Positions 1 through 6,847 are shown, counted from the stretch's first letter. The stretch: 7,943 nt of DNA from Spirochaetaceae bacterium (GCA_003818675.1 RPPD01000085.1:1-7943), one strand, 5' to 3'. Made by a program: numbers and translations. The notes: generated from the sequence alone by a model not told the origin.

Positions 1-1
1 A

Positions 2-1738
2 GTGTGGGTTTCTTTTGACAATGGCAACTCCTATGCAAGGGCAACAGGCAAGGACGATTGGACCTATCGCCTTAACACCGCTCTTGTTCCTGATGGCGTA
101 CACCGCATCCTGGTAAAGGCCGTGGACATGACTGACACTGAAGGCCTTTACGCAACCATGCTCAATGTGGACAACACGCTGCCGGAAGTATCGCTTGATT
201 TTCCATATGACGGACAGGAGGTCACTGGCAAGCTTCTGGCTGACGGCCGCGCGTTTGACAACATAGTAATCAATTCATGCACGCTTTTCCTGAGTCCGCT
301 TGAGGGCGGCCAGACGCAGCAGATCAAGCTGCCTGTGGCAGGCGTGTTCTCATATCCCATAGACACGTCAACACTCAAGACCGGCTGGTATAATGTGCGC
401 ATAGAAGTGCGTGACAAGGCTGACAATGTCTCCTATATCACCCGCAATATTGTGATTAAGCAGAAGACCGTGGTCAACAGGATCGAGCAGATTTTCCCTG
501 TACCGGGCGAGTCAGTGACGGGATTTTTCACAGTGAGCGGCCGTGTTATTTCAGAGTCACGTGTAAAGGCCGTGGAACTCGTGATAAATGACAAGCCTTT
601 GAAAACCGCTGACGTGAGCGAGTACGGTTTCTTCCATATGGATATGGTGCCCGAGGATCTTGCCGATGGAGAGTATACCATGGAACTCCGCGGAATAGCC
701 GCGGACGGAACAGTGATCAAGGCTGAAAAACAGACGCTCCGTTATGTACAGAAGGGGCTGTGGGTCAGGATCAACAACTTCTTCCCCGGCGACTTTGTGA
801 CAAGCAGGCCGTGGATGAAAGGCGAGGCAGGTTATTATATCCAGCCTGTTGGCAAAGAAAACGCTGACGCTTATAAAATCTATGAACGCAATATTGCAGA
901 AAACAAAATAGAGCGCATAGAAATCAGTTTTGACAATGGCAGGTCATTTGAGAATATTGGCGGTGGAGAAAAATGGAATTACAGGCTGCAGACCCAGAAC
1001 ATCCCTGATGGCGACGTGCGCATCATTGTACGCGTGATTTCGGCATCTGGCGCTGCCGTGTGCAAGACGCTTCTTGTAAACGATGACAGACCGCCTGTCG
1101 TGCGGGTTCTCAATCCGGAGGAAGGCCAGCGCTTTAATGACAAGATCCGCGTTGTGGGAGTTTCTACTGATGAAAACAGGATCGCGGAGATTTCCGTGAA
1201 CCTGCGCAGGGGAGACAAGGGCGGGTACTCGGTTCCGGAGTTCATTCAGGGCATGTACCTGGATTTCCAGGGACTGGGCGCAACTGCGGGCCATGTCGGA
1301 CTCGGTCTTACCTTCTTTGACCAGAACGTGAAACTCCAGATAGAGGCGGGCTACGCGCTTCCTGAAAACCTCCTGACAGGCAAAGAAGCATGGCCTAACG
1401 GGCTTGTGTTTGGCGCACGGCTCATCGCAAGCGTCTTCAAGCTGCCATTTGAATCGTTCCTGGGACCAGACTGGGAATTCTTCGGGATGTCGCTTGGTGT
1501 AGGCGCGGCATTCTCCTATTTCACCAACTCCGGTGAAGAGATTACCTTCACCGAAGATGGGCTGATTTTTGGCGCTGCGCTCGTTCAGTTCGAGTTCGCA
1601 AACCTGAGCGTCCCCGGCTGGAGTGTGTTCAACAACTTCGGATTTTACGCACAGGGAGAATACTGGTTTATCTCCTCGGCAGTGGGCGGCGGCGGGCACT
1701 TCAATGTCAGCTTTGGGTTGCGTGTCAGGCTCCTGTAA
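2..1738 (+). CDS. Large Ig-like repeat surface protein with C-terminal outer-membrane-like beta domain (5' end outside window)
   Basis: The frame is open from the window edge to TAA at 1736-1738, giving the last 578 residues; the true start lies upstream. Residues about 1-410 form consecutive beta-rich Ig-like modules. Recurrent signatures are SFDNG, W-x-YRL and PDG followed by alternating hydrophobic residues (4-41 and 309-346), module openers of the type P-x-x-G-x-x-V/F (68-75, 160-167, 370-377), and D-x-A/T-D-N turns. From about residue 415 (PEFIQG) to the end the character changes to strands rich in Gly and aromatic residues (for example residues 435-460 and 495-515). These are separated by short turns and end in FGLRVRLL, which suggests a roughly 160-residue outer-membrane beta-barrel or beta-sandwich. 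Inference: an exported cell-surface protein whose Ig stalk precedes a membrane-anchoring C-terminus. No catalytic motif was seen. I recall a similar C-terminal block in spirochaete proteins but could not verify it. The gene is separated from the liv operon by a terminator, so it is probably unrelated functionally. Confidence 0.85.
   Translation: MWVSFDNGNSYARATGKDDWTYRLNTALVPDGVHRILVKAVDMTDTEGLYATMLNVDNTLPEVSLDFPYDGQEVTGKLLADGRAFDNIVINSCTLFLSPLEGGQTQQIKLPVAGVFSYPIDTSTLKTGWYNVRIEVRDKADNVSYITRNIVIKQKTVVNRIEQIFPVPGESVTGFFTVSGRVISESRVKAVELVINDKPLKTADVSEYGFFHMDMVPEDLADGEYTMELRGIAADGTVIKAEKQTLRYVQKGLWVRINNFFPGDFVTSRPWMKGEAGYYIQPVGKENADAYKIYERNIAENKIERIEISFDNGRSFENIGGGEKWNYRLQTQNIPDGDVRIIVRVISASGAAVCKTLLVNDDRPPVVRVLNPEEGQRFNDKIRVVGVSTDENRIAEISVNLRRGDKGGYSVPEFIQGMYLDFQGLGATAGHVGLGLTFFDQNVKLQIEAGYALPENLLTGKEAWPNGLVFGARLIASVFKLPFESFLGPDWEFFGMSLGVGAAFSYFTNSGEEITFTEDGLIFGAALVQFEFANLSVPGWSVFNNFGFYAQGEYWFISSAVGGGGHFNVSFGLRVRLL
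11..190 (+). repeat. Ig-like module copy 1 (SFDNG / W-x-YRL / PDG type)
   Basis: Residues 4-63 of the surface protein. They align without gaps, at an offset of 305 residues, to residues 309-346 (SFDNG, W-x-YRL-x-T, PDG, R-I-x-V), then with a one-residue gap to L-x-V-x-D at 358-362 and PP-x-V. A 14-base identical stretch (13-26 and 928-941) lies at the SFDNG motif. The resemblance is otherwise only at protein level, so this is an old module duplication rather than a recent DNA repeat. Confidence 0.7.
926..1102 (+). repeat. Ig-like module copy 2 (SFDNG / W-x-YRL / PDG type)
   Basis: Residues 309-367 of the surface protein, the partner of the module at 11-190. The spacing of 915 bases (305 residues) implies a higher-order unit of about three Ig-like domains that may be repeated further upstream outside the window. 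This copy leads into the last Ig-like segment (residues about 364-410), which joins the C-terminal beta domain. Confidence 0.7.
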
Positions 1739-1764
1739 CGCTTTTTTGTTTGAAAGAAAACATG

Positions 1765-1797
1765 AGCCCTTCGGCATTTCGCCGAAGGGCTTTTTTT
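1765..1797 (+). terminator. Strong intrinsic (Rho-independent) terminator after the surface protein gene
   Basis: A perfect 10-bp GC-rich stem (GCCCTTCGGC at 1766-1775 with GCCGAAGGGC at 1781-1790), extended by an A-T pair at 1765/1791, with a 5-base loop ATTTC. It is followed directly by seven T residues (1791-1797). It lies 27 bases after the stop codon of the preceding gene. It isolates that gene from the liv operon, so a promoter for livH must lie within or just after it. Confidence 0.95.
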
Positions 1798-1846
1798 GGG
1801 TCTTGAAAAATCATTCCGCATATGCCAACATCAGGTGCGGAGTATT

Positions 1847-2902
1847 ATGAATATCGAGCTGTTTTTTGACTATCTTGTCGTGGGACTCACCACTGGAATC
1901 CTCTATGCCATCGTGGCCATTGGATTTAACATCATTTACAACACAACCGGCATCATCAATTTCGCGCAGGGGGAATTTCTGGTCCTGGGCGCTATGGTGG
2001 CTGTTACTGTGTCAGAGTTCCTGCCTGTGGGGGTCGCCGTGGCGTGCGGCATTGCAGTGGCGGCAGGTTACGGAATGCTTGTTGAAACGGTTTTTGTCAG
2101 GCGGGTTTCCCATTTTTCCGCGCTTCGTGCTGTTTCAATAGGAATTATTGTGGCACTGCTTCTGAAAACCGTGCTGGAACTGCACGAATTGCCGCCAGGT
2201 GTTGACTATCTGATATGCCTGGCTGCGGGAATTCCTGCGGGCTTTTGCCTGGAAATACTCTTTCGCAAGCACATGAAGGAACAGACTGTCCTGGGTCTCA
2301 TTATTCTCACAATAGCAGTCTCCATCCTGACACGGGAAATAATGCTTCATATCTGGGACGAGAAAGTGCATGCGCTTCCCAACTTCACAGGAAATGAAGT
2401 CTCCCTTACCATCGGGTCCGTGAGCTTTTCGCCACAGAGGCTGTGGGTGATGGGAGTGTGCGGGATTCTGGTGGTCGGGCTCTACCTGTTTTTCAAGTAT
2501 ACAAGGTATGGCAAGGCCATGCGTGCGTGCAGCCTGGACAAGACTGCGGCTTCCCTTTGCGGCATCAATACAAGAGTCATGATAACCATTTCTTTTGTGC
2601 TTTCCGCGGCAATAGCTGCACTGGCAGGTGCGGTCATTTGCCCGCTCACGCAGACACAGTACAATATGGGGACAAGCTTCGCCATAAAGGGCTTTACCGT
2701 GGCAATCCTGGGCGGGCTTGGCAAGAGTTTTGCCGCGGTGGCAGGCGGGCTTATTCTTGGCATTCTTGAGGCGTTTTCAGTAAGCCTTTTGCCCAATGCA
2801 TTCAAGGATGTTGTGGCAATGTCTTTACTCCTGATTATTCTTACCTCGATGCCTTCGGGCCTCTTCGGTAGCAGGCAGGAGAGCAGGTTGAAGGACTTTT
2901 AG
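1847..2902 (+). CDS. livH: Branched-chain amino acid type ABC transporter permease LivH
   Basis: One of the two inner-membrane permeases of a HAAT-family importer; with LivM it forms the channel for amino acids or related carboxylates delivered by a periplasmic binding protein. The ATG at 1847 is chosen because GGAG (1839-1842) precedes it and the product then begins at the conserved N-terminus; an in-frame TTG at 1796 would lie in the terminator T-run. The 351-residue product has the LivH block IIYNTTGIINFAQGEF (29-44), the LPNFTG loop (177-182), the coupling region YGKAMRACS-x-D-x-x-A-x-x-x-GI (221-240) and the Gly-rich VAILGGLGK segment (285-293). I count about ten hydrophobic segments. 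LivH proteins are usually near 290 residues with eight. The excess lies at about residues 78-134 and looks like an extra two-helix unit. It is first in a tight operon and 2 bases before livM. Confidence 0.93.
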   Translation: MNIELFFDYLVVGLTTGILYAIVAIGFNIIYNTTGIINFAQGEFLVLGAMVAVTVSEFLPVGVAVACGIAVAAGYGMLVETVFVRRVSHFSALRAVSIGIIVALLLKTVLELHELPPGVDYLICLAAGIPAGFCLEILFRKHMKEQTVLGLIILTIAVSILTREIMLHIWDEKVHALPNFTGNEVSLTIGSVSFSPQRLWVMGVCGILVVGLYLFFKYTRYGKAMRACSLDKTAASLCGINTRVMITISFVLSAAIAALAGAVICPLTQTQYNMGTSFAIKGFTVAILGGLGKSFAAVAGGLILGILEAFSVSLLPNAFKDVVAMSLLLIILTSMPSGLFGSRQESRLKDF

Positions 2903-2904
2903 GC

Positions 2905-3966
2905 ATGAAACGCATATATTTTCCCGTATTGGTTCTTGTCATGGCCATTGTGCTTCTTCAGCTGCTGATCCTTGTTCTTGACATGAACTTCCTCCTCACC
3001 CAGATCACAATGTCGTTGTATTACACAATCGTTATTGTGGGCCTCTGCATGCTCATGGGATATGCCGGACAAATATCCATGGGACACGCGGGTTTTTTTG
3101 CAATTGGTGCTTATACCCAGGCTTTTCTGGTCACGGTAAACCTTGGCCCTGCTGATATTTCCGGTTTTCCCGGATTTCTGAAATCAGCAGGTCTGTTAAT
3201 TGCAAGGAGCACACCATCTGGTGAGATTCTCTCGTTCTCACCCTGGATAGCCTTTGTCGCGGTGATAATTATTACTGTCTTTTTTGCCCTGGATCTGGGT
3301 ATTCCGATCCTCAGGTTAAAGGGTCACTACCTCGCCATGGCAACGCTGGCATTCGGGATCATGATATATACATTCGTCCTGGCTGTAGATTTTTTGGGAA
3401 TGGCGGATGGAATTGCAGGAATTCCCCCGTTCCAGATGTTTCCGGGAATTGCGTTAAGCGGGGACATGTCAGCCCGTATTCCCAACTATTATATTGCCGC
3501 CGTGGTCCTTATTATTGTGGTAACCGTAGCTGTCAATATAATCAATTCACGGGTGGGACGCGCGCTTAAGGCAATACACGGCAACCAGCTGGCGGCTGAA
3601 TCACTCGGAATAAATGCCAGCCGTTACAAACTCGGGATTTTTGTCTTTTCCGCGGTGACCGCAGCTGTGGCAGGTGCCATGCTTGCTCACTACAATGGAA
3701 GCATAGGGCCTTCAGAGGCAACAATCAACAAGTCTGTGCGTTTTGTTTCACTTGTGGCTGTCGGCGGGATGGATTCTATCTGGGGCGTTGTGGGAATGGG
3801 ATTCTGTCTGCAGTTCATTTCCCTGCGTGGTGTGTTTGGTTCTTTTGATGAAGCGTTTTTCGCCCTGATCCTGGTAATCACAATGCTCTTTCTGCCGCGC
3901 GGGATTATAAGGGTGGAATACTTTAAGAGCCTGGTGGCATGGATAAGGAGGCTTTTGAAAAAATGA
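2905..3966 (+). CDS. livM: Branched-chain amino acid type ABC transporter permease LivM
   Basis: Second inner-membrane permease of the importer, partner of LivH. The ATG at 2905 follows the livH stop by 2 bases and is preceded by AAGGA (2891-2895) nine bases upstream. The 353-residue product carries the LivM hallmarks: GYAGQISMGHAGFFAIGAYT (residues about 52-71), LRLKGHYLAMATLAFG (about 133-148), the coupling region SRVGRALKAIHGNQLAAESLGIN (about 213-235), and a helix pair ending FLPRGI near the C-terminus. About ten hydrophobic segments are visible, which is normal for LivM, and the length is within the usual range. The last codons hold a strong AAGGAGG that serves as the livG ribosome binding site, and the stop overlaps the livG start as ATGA. 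Confidence 0.94.
   Translation: MKRIYFPVLVLVMAIVLLQLLILVLDMNFLLTQITMSLYYTIVIVGLCMLMGYAGQISMGHAGFFAIGAYTQAFLVTVNLGPADISGFPGFLKSAGLLIARSTPSGEILSFSPWIAFVAVIIITVFFALDLGIPILRLKGHYLAMATLAFGIMIYTFVLAVDFLGMADGIAGIPPFQMFPGIALSGDMSARIPNYYIAAVVLIIVVTVAVNIINSRVGRALKAIHGNQLAAESLGINASRYKLGIFVFSAVTAAVAGAMLAHYNGSIGPSEATINKSVRFVSLVAVGGMDSIWGVVGMGFCLQFISLRGVFGSFDEAFFALILVITMLFLPRGIIRVEYFKSLVAWIRRLLKK
3945..3951 (+). promoter_or_regulatory. Ribosome binding site for livG, inside livM
   Basis: AAGGAGG, a full Shine-Dalgarno match, 11 bases before the ATG at 3963. It decides the livG start: the in-frame ATG at 3939 lies upstream of it and would add eight residues (MDKEAFEK) that are not part of the LivG family core. 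Confidence 0.7.
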
Positions 3967-4727
3967 GTCTTCTGTCCGTTACGAATATTAACAAGCACTT
4001 CGGTGGTCTCCATGCGGTCAGGGACGTTAGTTTCTCGGTGACCAAAGGGATGATCAAGTCAATTATTGGACCCAATGGTGCAGGAAAGACAACACTTTTC
4101 AATCTGCTTTCCGGTGAAATCAGGCCTGATTCAGGCCAGGTCCAGTTTGATGGAAAAAAAATTTACAGGCTTCCGCCTTACCGCATTGCCACACTCGGTA
4201 TCAGCCGCACCTATCAGACCACAAGGCTCTTTGATCACATGACAGTACTTGAAAATGTCATGACTGGCGCGCATCTTATGGGCAGAGCGGGCTTTTTTGC
4301 ATGCGCGCTTAAACTGCCCTGGACTTTTTCAGAGGAAACGGCAATCAATAAAAAGGCTGTCGAGTTGCTCGAAGTTTTTGATTTGTTGGAATTCGCAGAT
4401 GAAGTTGCGGGTGAACTCGCTTTTGGCATAAAGAGAAGAGTTGAGTTCGCACGCGCGTGCGCCTCAAGTCCAAAGCTTCTTTTTTTAGACGAGCCAGCGG
4501 CGGGCTTGAATATCTACGAGACAATAGAACTGTCGCGGCTCATACCCGTAATACGGGACCGCGGCCTTACGCTACTGCTCGTGGAACATGACATGTCCAT
4601 GGTGATGGATCTCTCTGACGAGATCCTTGTGTTAAACGAAGGCGCGAGGCTTGTTGAAGGGCTGCCGCGGGAGATACAGAAAAATACGGATGTGATCCGT
4701 GTTTATCTGGGGGATGAACAATGTTAG
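3963..4727 (+). CDS. livG: Branched-chain amino acid type ABC transporter ATP-binding protein LivG
   Basis: Cytoplasmic ATPase that, with LivF, powers import through LivH/LivM. With the ATG at 3963 (4-base ATGA overlap with livM) the product is 254 residues, the normal LivG length. Visible motifs are Walker A GPNGAGKTT (36-44), Q-loop in RTYQ (82-85), the LivG-type helical insertion after VLENVMTGAH (95-104), Walker B LLFLDEP (172-178) followed by AAGLN, and H-loop VEH (207-209). The C-terminal tail (VIRVYLG) is also of LivG type. The ABC signature reads LAFGIKRRVE (152-161), where family members usually have a Q in this position (G-x-Q-R); see findings. It overlaps livF by 7 bases, pointing to coupled translation of the two ATPases. 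Confidence 0.94.
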   Translation: MSLLSVTNINKHFGGLHAVRDVSFSVTKGMIKSIIGPNGAGKTTLFNLLSGEIRPDSGQVQFDGKKIYRLPPYRIATLGISRTYQTTRLFDHMTVLENVMTGAHLMGRAGFFACALKLPWTFSEETAINKKAVELLEVFDLLEFADEVAGELAFGIKRRVEFARACASSPKLLFLDEPAAGLNIYETIELSRLIPVIRDRGLTLLLVEHDMSMVMDLSDEILVLNEGARLVEGLPREIQKNTDVIRVYLGDEQC

Positions 4728-5455
4728 CGGTGCGAAATCTTGAATCAGGATATGGACACCTGCGGGTTTTAAAGGGAGTCTCCCTCCATGTTTCTGACAA
4801 TGAGATAGTCACAGTCATAGGGCCCAATGGCGCGGGAAAATCCACACTGCTTTTGACCCTGGCGGGAATAATAAAATCTTCAAGCGGAACAATAGCTTTT
4901 TTAGGTGCTGAGATTCAGGCATATCCGTCGGAAAAGCGGGTTGCCTCCGGCATGGCGCTCGTGCCTGAGGGCAGGCGCGTATTTTCCACACTCACAGTGC
5001 GGGAAAATCTGGAGCTTGGCGCATTCCTTGTGACAGGAAAGCAGAAGAAGGCCGTGATTGATTCTTCAATTGACCGCATGTACGGACTTTTCCCAAAACT
5101 GCAAGAGAGGCAGAAGCAGCTCGCTGGAACGCTTTCTGGCGGTGAGCAGCAGATGCTGGCCATAGCACGCGCGCTCATGTCAGGCCCCAGGCTTCTAATG
5201 ATGGATGAGCCTTCCATGGGCATAGCGCCAATAATCGTATCGCAGATTTTTGCGACAATACAGAAACTCAAAGCGGACGGAATGTCCATACTCCTCGTGG
5301 AACAGAACGCGAGGCGGGCGCTGTCTGTTGCAGACCGCGGATATGTGCTTGAGACAGGCCAGATTGTTGTGGAGGGAAGCCGTGATGAGCTTGCCGCAAA
5401 CCATGACGTGGCCCGGGCGTATCTGGGCAAGGATTACAGCGCCATAAATGAATAG
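4721..5455 (+). CDS. livF: Branched-chain amino acid type ABC transporter ATP-binding protein LivF
   Basis: Second ATPase of the importer, 244 residues, normal for LivF. Motifs are Walker A GPNGAGKST (34-42), the LivF-specific VPEGRRVF (81-88) and TVRENLELGAF (92-102), a canonical signature LSGGEQQMLAIARAL (138-152), Walker B LLMMDEP (158-164) followed by SMGIAP, and LLVEQN (191-196). In LivF the usual H-loop histidine is normally replaced by Gln as seen here, so this is not damage. The ATG at 4721 overlaps the livG stop and has a G-rich stretch about 8 bases upstream (GGGGGA, 4708-4713). The C-terminus has the usual DRGYVLETG-type strand. It is the last transporter gene; the ligase gene follows after 17 bases. 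Confidence 0.95.
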   Translation: MLAVRNLESGYGHLRVLKGVSLHVSDNEIVTVIGPNGAGKSTLLLTLAGIIKSSSGTIAFLGAEIQAYPSEKRVASGMALVPEGRRVFSTLTVRENLELGAFLVTGKQKKAVIDSSIDRMYGLFPKLQERQKQLAGTLSGGEQQMLAIARALMSGPRLLMMDEPSMGIAPIIVSQIFATIQKLKADGMSILLVEQNARRALSVADRGYVLETGQIVVEGSRDELAANHDVARAYLGKDYSAINE

Positions 5456-5458
5456 GCC

Positions 5459-5465
5459 AGGGGGG
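5459..5465 (+). promoter_or_regulatory. Ribosome binding site for the PaaK-family gene
   Basis: AGGGGGG in the 17-base gap after livF, 7 bases before the ATG at 5473. A GTG at 5470 is directly adjacent and in frame, but the spacing (4 bases) favours the ATG. Confidence 0.5.
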
Positions 5466-5472
5466 TAAGGTG

Positions 5473-5976
5473 ATGATTTTCAACAAAAGTGCCGAGACAA
5501 TGCCCGCAGGGGAACTGGAACAGGTCCAGATCGAGCGGCTCCAGATGACCTTGAATCGGGTTTACAGGAATGTCGCCTTTTACAAAAAATCCTTTGACCA
5601 GAACAAGGTCAACATAGAGTCCATCAAAAGCAGGCAGGATTTGTCCAGGCTTCCGTTTACAACCAGGCAGGACCTTCTGGCCGCTTATCCTTATGACATG
5701 TTTGCCGTGCCGCTGCGGGACATTGTCAGGATACACTCCACCTCGGGGACCCTGGGGAAACCGCTGGTTGTGGGATATACCAAGAATGACCTTGCCAACT
5801 GGACCGAATGCGCTGCGCGTCTTTTGTCCGCGGCAGGCATCACAGAGCATGACGTGGTTCAGATTTCATATCATTACGATCTTTTCACCGGGGGTTTTGG
5901 TTTCCACCAGGGCGCGGAAAGAATAGGCGCATCAGTGATCCCTGCATCCACGACCTCGGTGAAAAGCAGGTCATGA
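5473..5976 (+). CDS. paaK: PaaK-family acyl-CoA ligase, N-terminal part (frame broken near 5958)
   Basis: Phenylacetate-CoA ligases activate an aryl or related acid with ATP to an acyl-adenylate and transfer it to CoA. This 167-codon frame holds the N-terminal third. It has the family opening region (FYKKSF, PFTTRQDLL), the phosphate-binding A3 motif STSGTLGKP (residues 89-97) followed by VVGYT, and the PaaK block HYDLFTGGFGFHQGAERIGA (134-153), then VIPAS. Family similarity stops at TTS (160-162). After that the frame runs for five unrelated codons to TGA at 5974-5976, while the continuation (GEKQVMIMRDY) is found in the -1 frame. One missing G in the GG at 5958-5959 explains this. It sits 17 bases after livF, apparently in the same transcript. 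The symbol denotes family only; the substrate could be phenylacetate, another aryl acid or an indole acid. Confidence 0.85.
   Translation: MIFNKSAETMPAGELEQVQIERLQMTLNRVYRNVAFYKKSFDQNKVNIESIKSRQDLSRLPFTTRQDLLAAYPYDMFAVPLRDIVRIHSTSGTLGKPLVVGYTKNDLANWTECAARLLSAAGITEHDVVQISYHYDLFTGGFGFHQGAERIGASVIPASTTSVKSRS
5956..5961 (+). other. Apparent single-base deletion (frameshift) site in the PaaK-family gene
   Basis: The sequence reads ACCTCGGTGAAAAG. Reading TCG at 5956-5958 and then re-reading G5958 as the first base of GGT restores the family sequence, so TCG-GGT-GAA (one extra G) is the expected wild-type form. No X-XXY-YYZ slippery heptamer is present, so programmed -1 slippage is not indicated. 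The repaired protein would be 433 residues, the usual PaaK length. Confidence 0.75.
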
Positions 5977-6773
5977 TCATGCGTGATTACAAGACAACGG
6001 CCCTTGCCTGCACACCGGGATTTGCCCTTCATATTGCACAGGAGCTTGGCGCCCAGAACCTGCACCCTGAGGACCTGTTTTTAAAGATTGGAATCTTTGG
6101 CGCTGAACGCTGGAGTGAAAATCACCGCCGCGATCTTGAAACAAGCCTGCATCTCAAGGCTCACTACACCTACGGCCTCACGGAAATAATGGGCCCTGGC
6201 GTGGCGGGAGAATGCGAGAAGCGTGAGGGTCTGCATGTAAACGAAGATCATTTTATCGTTGAGATAGTGGATCCGGCCACAGGAGAACGGATACCGGATG
6301 GCAGTCAGGGCGAACTTGTTTTTTCCACAATCACAAAGGAAGGGTTCCCGCTGATCCGCTATCGCACGGGTGACATAGCAGCAATCATCAAGGAGCCATG
6401 CTCCTGCGGCCGTACCACGGCCAGAATCACGCGTGTCACGGGCCGCACTGACGACCTCATATTCTTCGGCGGCTGGAAAATATTCCCGTCAGAGATAGAG
6501 CATATCCTGCTGGACGTTGAGGGGACAGCGCCCCACTACCAGATAGTGCTTGACCGCGAGGGCCATGAAGATGTCATGGAGATCCGCGTGGAAGCGGGCG
6601 AGGGCCTTCAAATTGACAAGCTTGGCAGCCTGGAAACGCTTCGGAACAAAATTGTCCGAAGGATAAAAGACGAGCTGGGACTCCTGGTAAAGGTCATGCT
6701 CGTGGAACCGCGAACATTTGAGCGCGCCACAGGGGGAAAAACGCGGCGCGTGATTGACAAGCGGAATAAGTAG
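5973..6773 (+). CDS. paaK: PaaK-family acyl-CoA ligase, C-terminal part
   Basis: Remaining two thirds of the ligase, in the -1 frame relative to the N-terminal part. Numbered in the repaired 433-residue protein, it shows LACTPGFALHIA (178-189), the A5 motif YGLTEIMGPGVAGEC (234-248), YRTGD (297-301), a CSCGRT turn (310-315), the hinge region GRTDD (324-328) with GGWKIFPSEIE (333-343), and the GGKTRRV motif whose Lys (423) is expected to be the adenylation lysine. All elements needed for catalysis are therefore preserved across the two parts. The first ATG (5973) overlaps the stop of the upstream part as ATGA. A second ATG at 5979 has AGCAGG 8 bases upstream, so re-initiation is conceivable, but a fragment lacking the A3 motif would not be an active ligase. 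The hinge reads WKIFPSE where many PaaK proteins have VNVFPSQ, so substrate assignment is open. Confidence 0.88.
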   Translation: MIMRDYKTTALACTPGFALHIAQELGAQNLHPEDLFLKIGIFGAERWSENHRRDLETSLHLKAHYTYGLTEIMGPGVAGECEKREGLHVNEDHFIVEIVDPATGERIPDGSQGELVFSTITKEGFPLIRYRTGDIAAIIKEPCSCGRTTARITRVTGRTDDLIFFGGWKIFPSEIEHILLDVEGTAPHYQIVLDREGHEDVMEIRVEAGEGLQIDKLGSLETLRNKIVRRIKDELGLLVKVMLVEPRTFERATGGKTRRVIDKRNK

Positions 6774-6779
6774 ACCGGC

Positions 6780-6808
6780 TTGTCTTGCGCACACCGTTTC
6801 TATATCCT
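6780..6808 (+). promoter_or_regulatory. Possible sigma70-type promoter for bacterioferritin
   Basis: TTGTCT (6780-6785) and TATCCT (6803-6808) each match the -35 and -10 consensus at four of six positions, with a 17-base spacer. They lie 51 bases before the bfr start in the 86-base gap after the ligase gene. No Fur-box-like palindrome was recognised. This is a visual match only. Confidence 0.35.
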
Positions 6809-6847
6809 ATGAAAGGGCATCTGCCCGCATTCAATATCGAAACGACC

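Noticed and set aside
944..1777. An 834-base open frame on the minus strand opposite the surface protein gene
   Set aside because: Its translation has no recognisable family pattern, it runs through the terminator hairpin, and it lies opposite a gene with clear modular protein structure. It is best explained as a by-product of codon usage on the + strand.
1796..1824. Possible livH promoter: TTGGGT and CATATG with a 17-base spacer
   Set aside because: Each element matches consensus at only three of six positions and the -35 overlaps the terminator T-tract. A promoter must be near here, but this match is too weak to list.
1796..1846. Upstream TTG start for livH, adding 17 residues
   Set aside because: The TTG sits in the terminator T-run with no ribosome binding site, and the extra residues do not look like a LivH N-terminus. 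The ATG at 1847 has GGAG four bases upstream.
5326..5331. Loss of the H-loop histidine in LivF (VEQN near 5299-5310)
   Set aside because: LivF proteins normally have Gln at this position, so it is a family trait and not a defect.
4915..5430. A 171-codon minus-strand frame opposite livF
   Set aside because: It lies entirely inside a gene with complete LivF motifs and has Ser/Arg-rich composition typical of an antisense reading; there is no independent ribosome binding site or family match.
5950..5976. Programmed -1 ribosomal frameshifting in the ligase gene
   Set aside because: There is no slippery heptamer and no evident downstream stem-loop at the right distance; PaaK genes are not known for frameshifting. 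A simple one-base deletion or sequence error explains the data.
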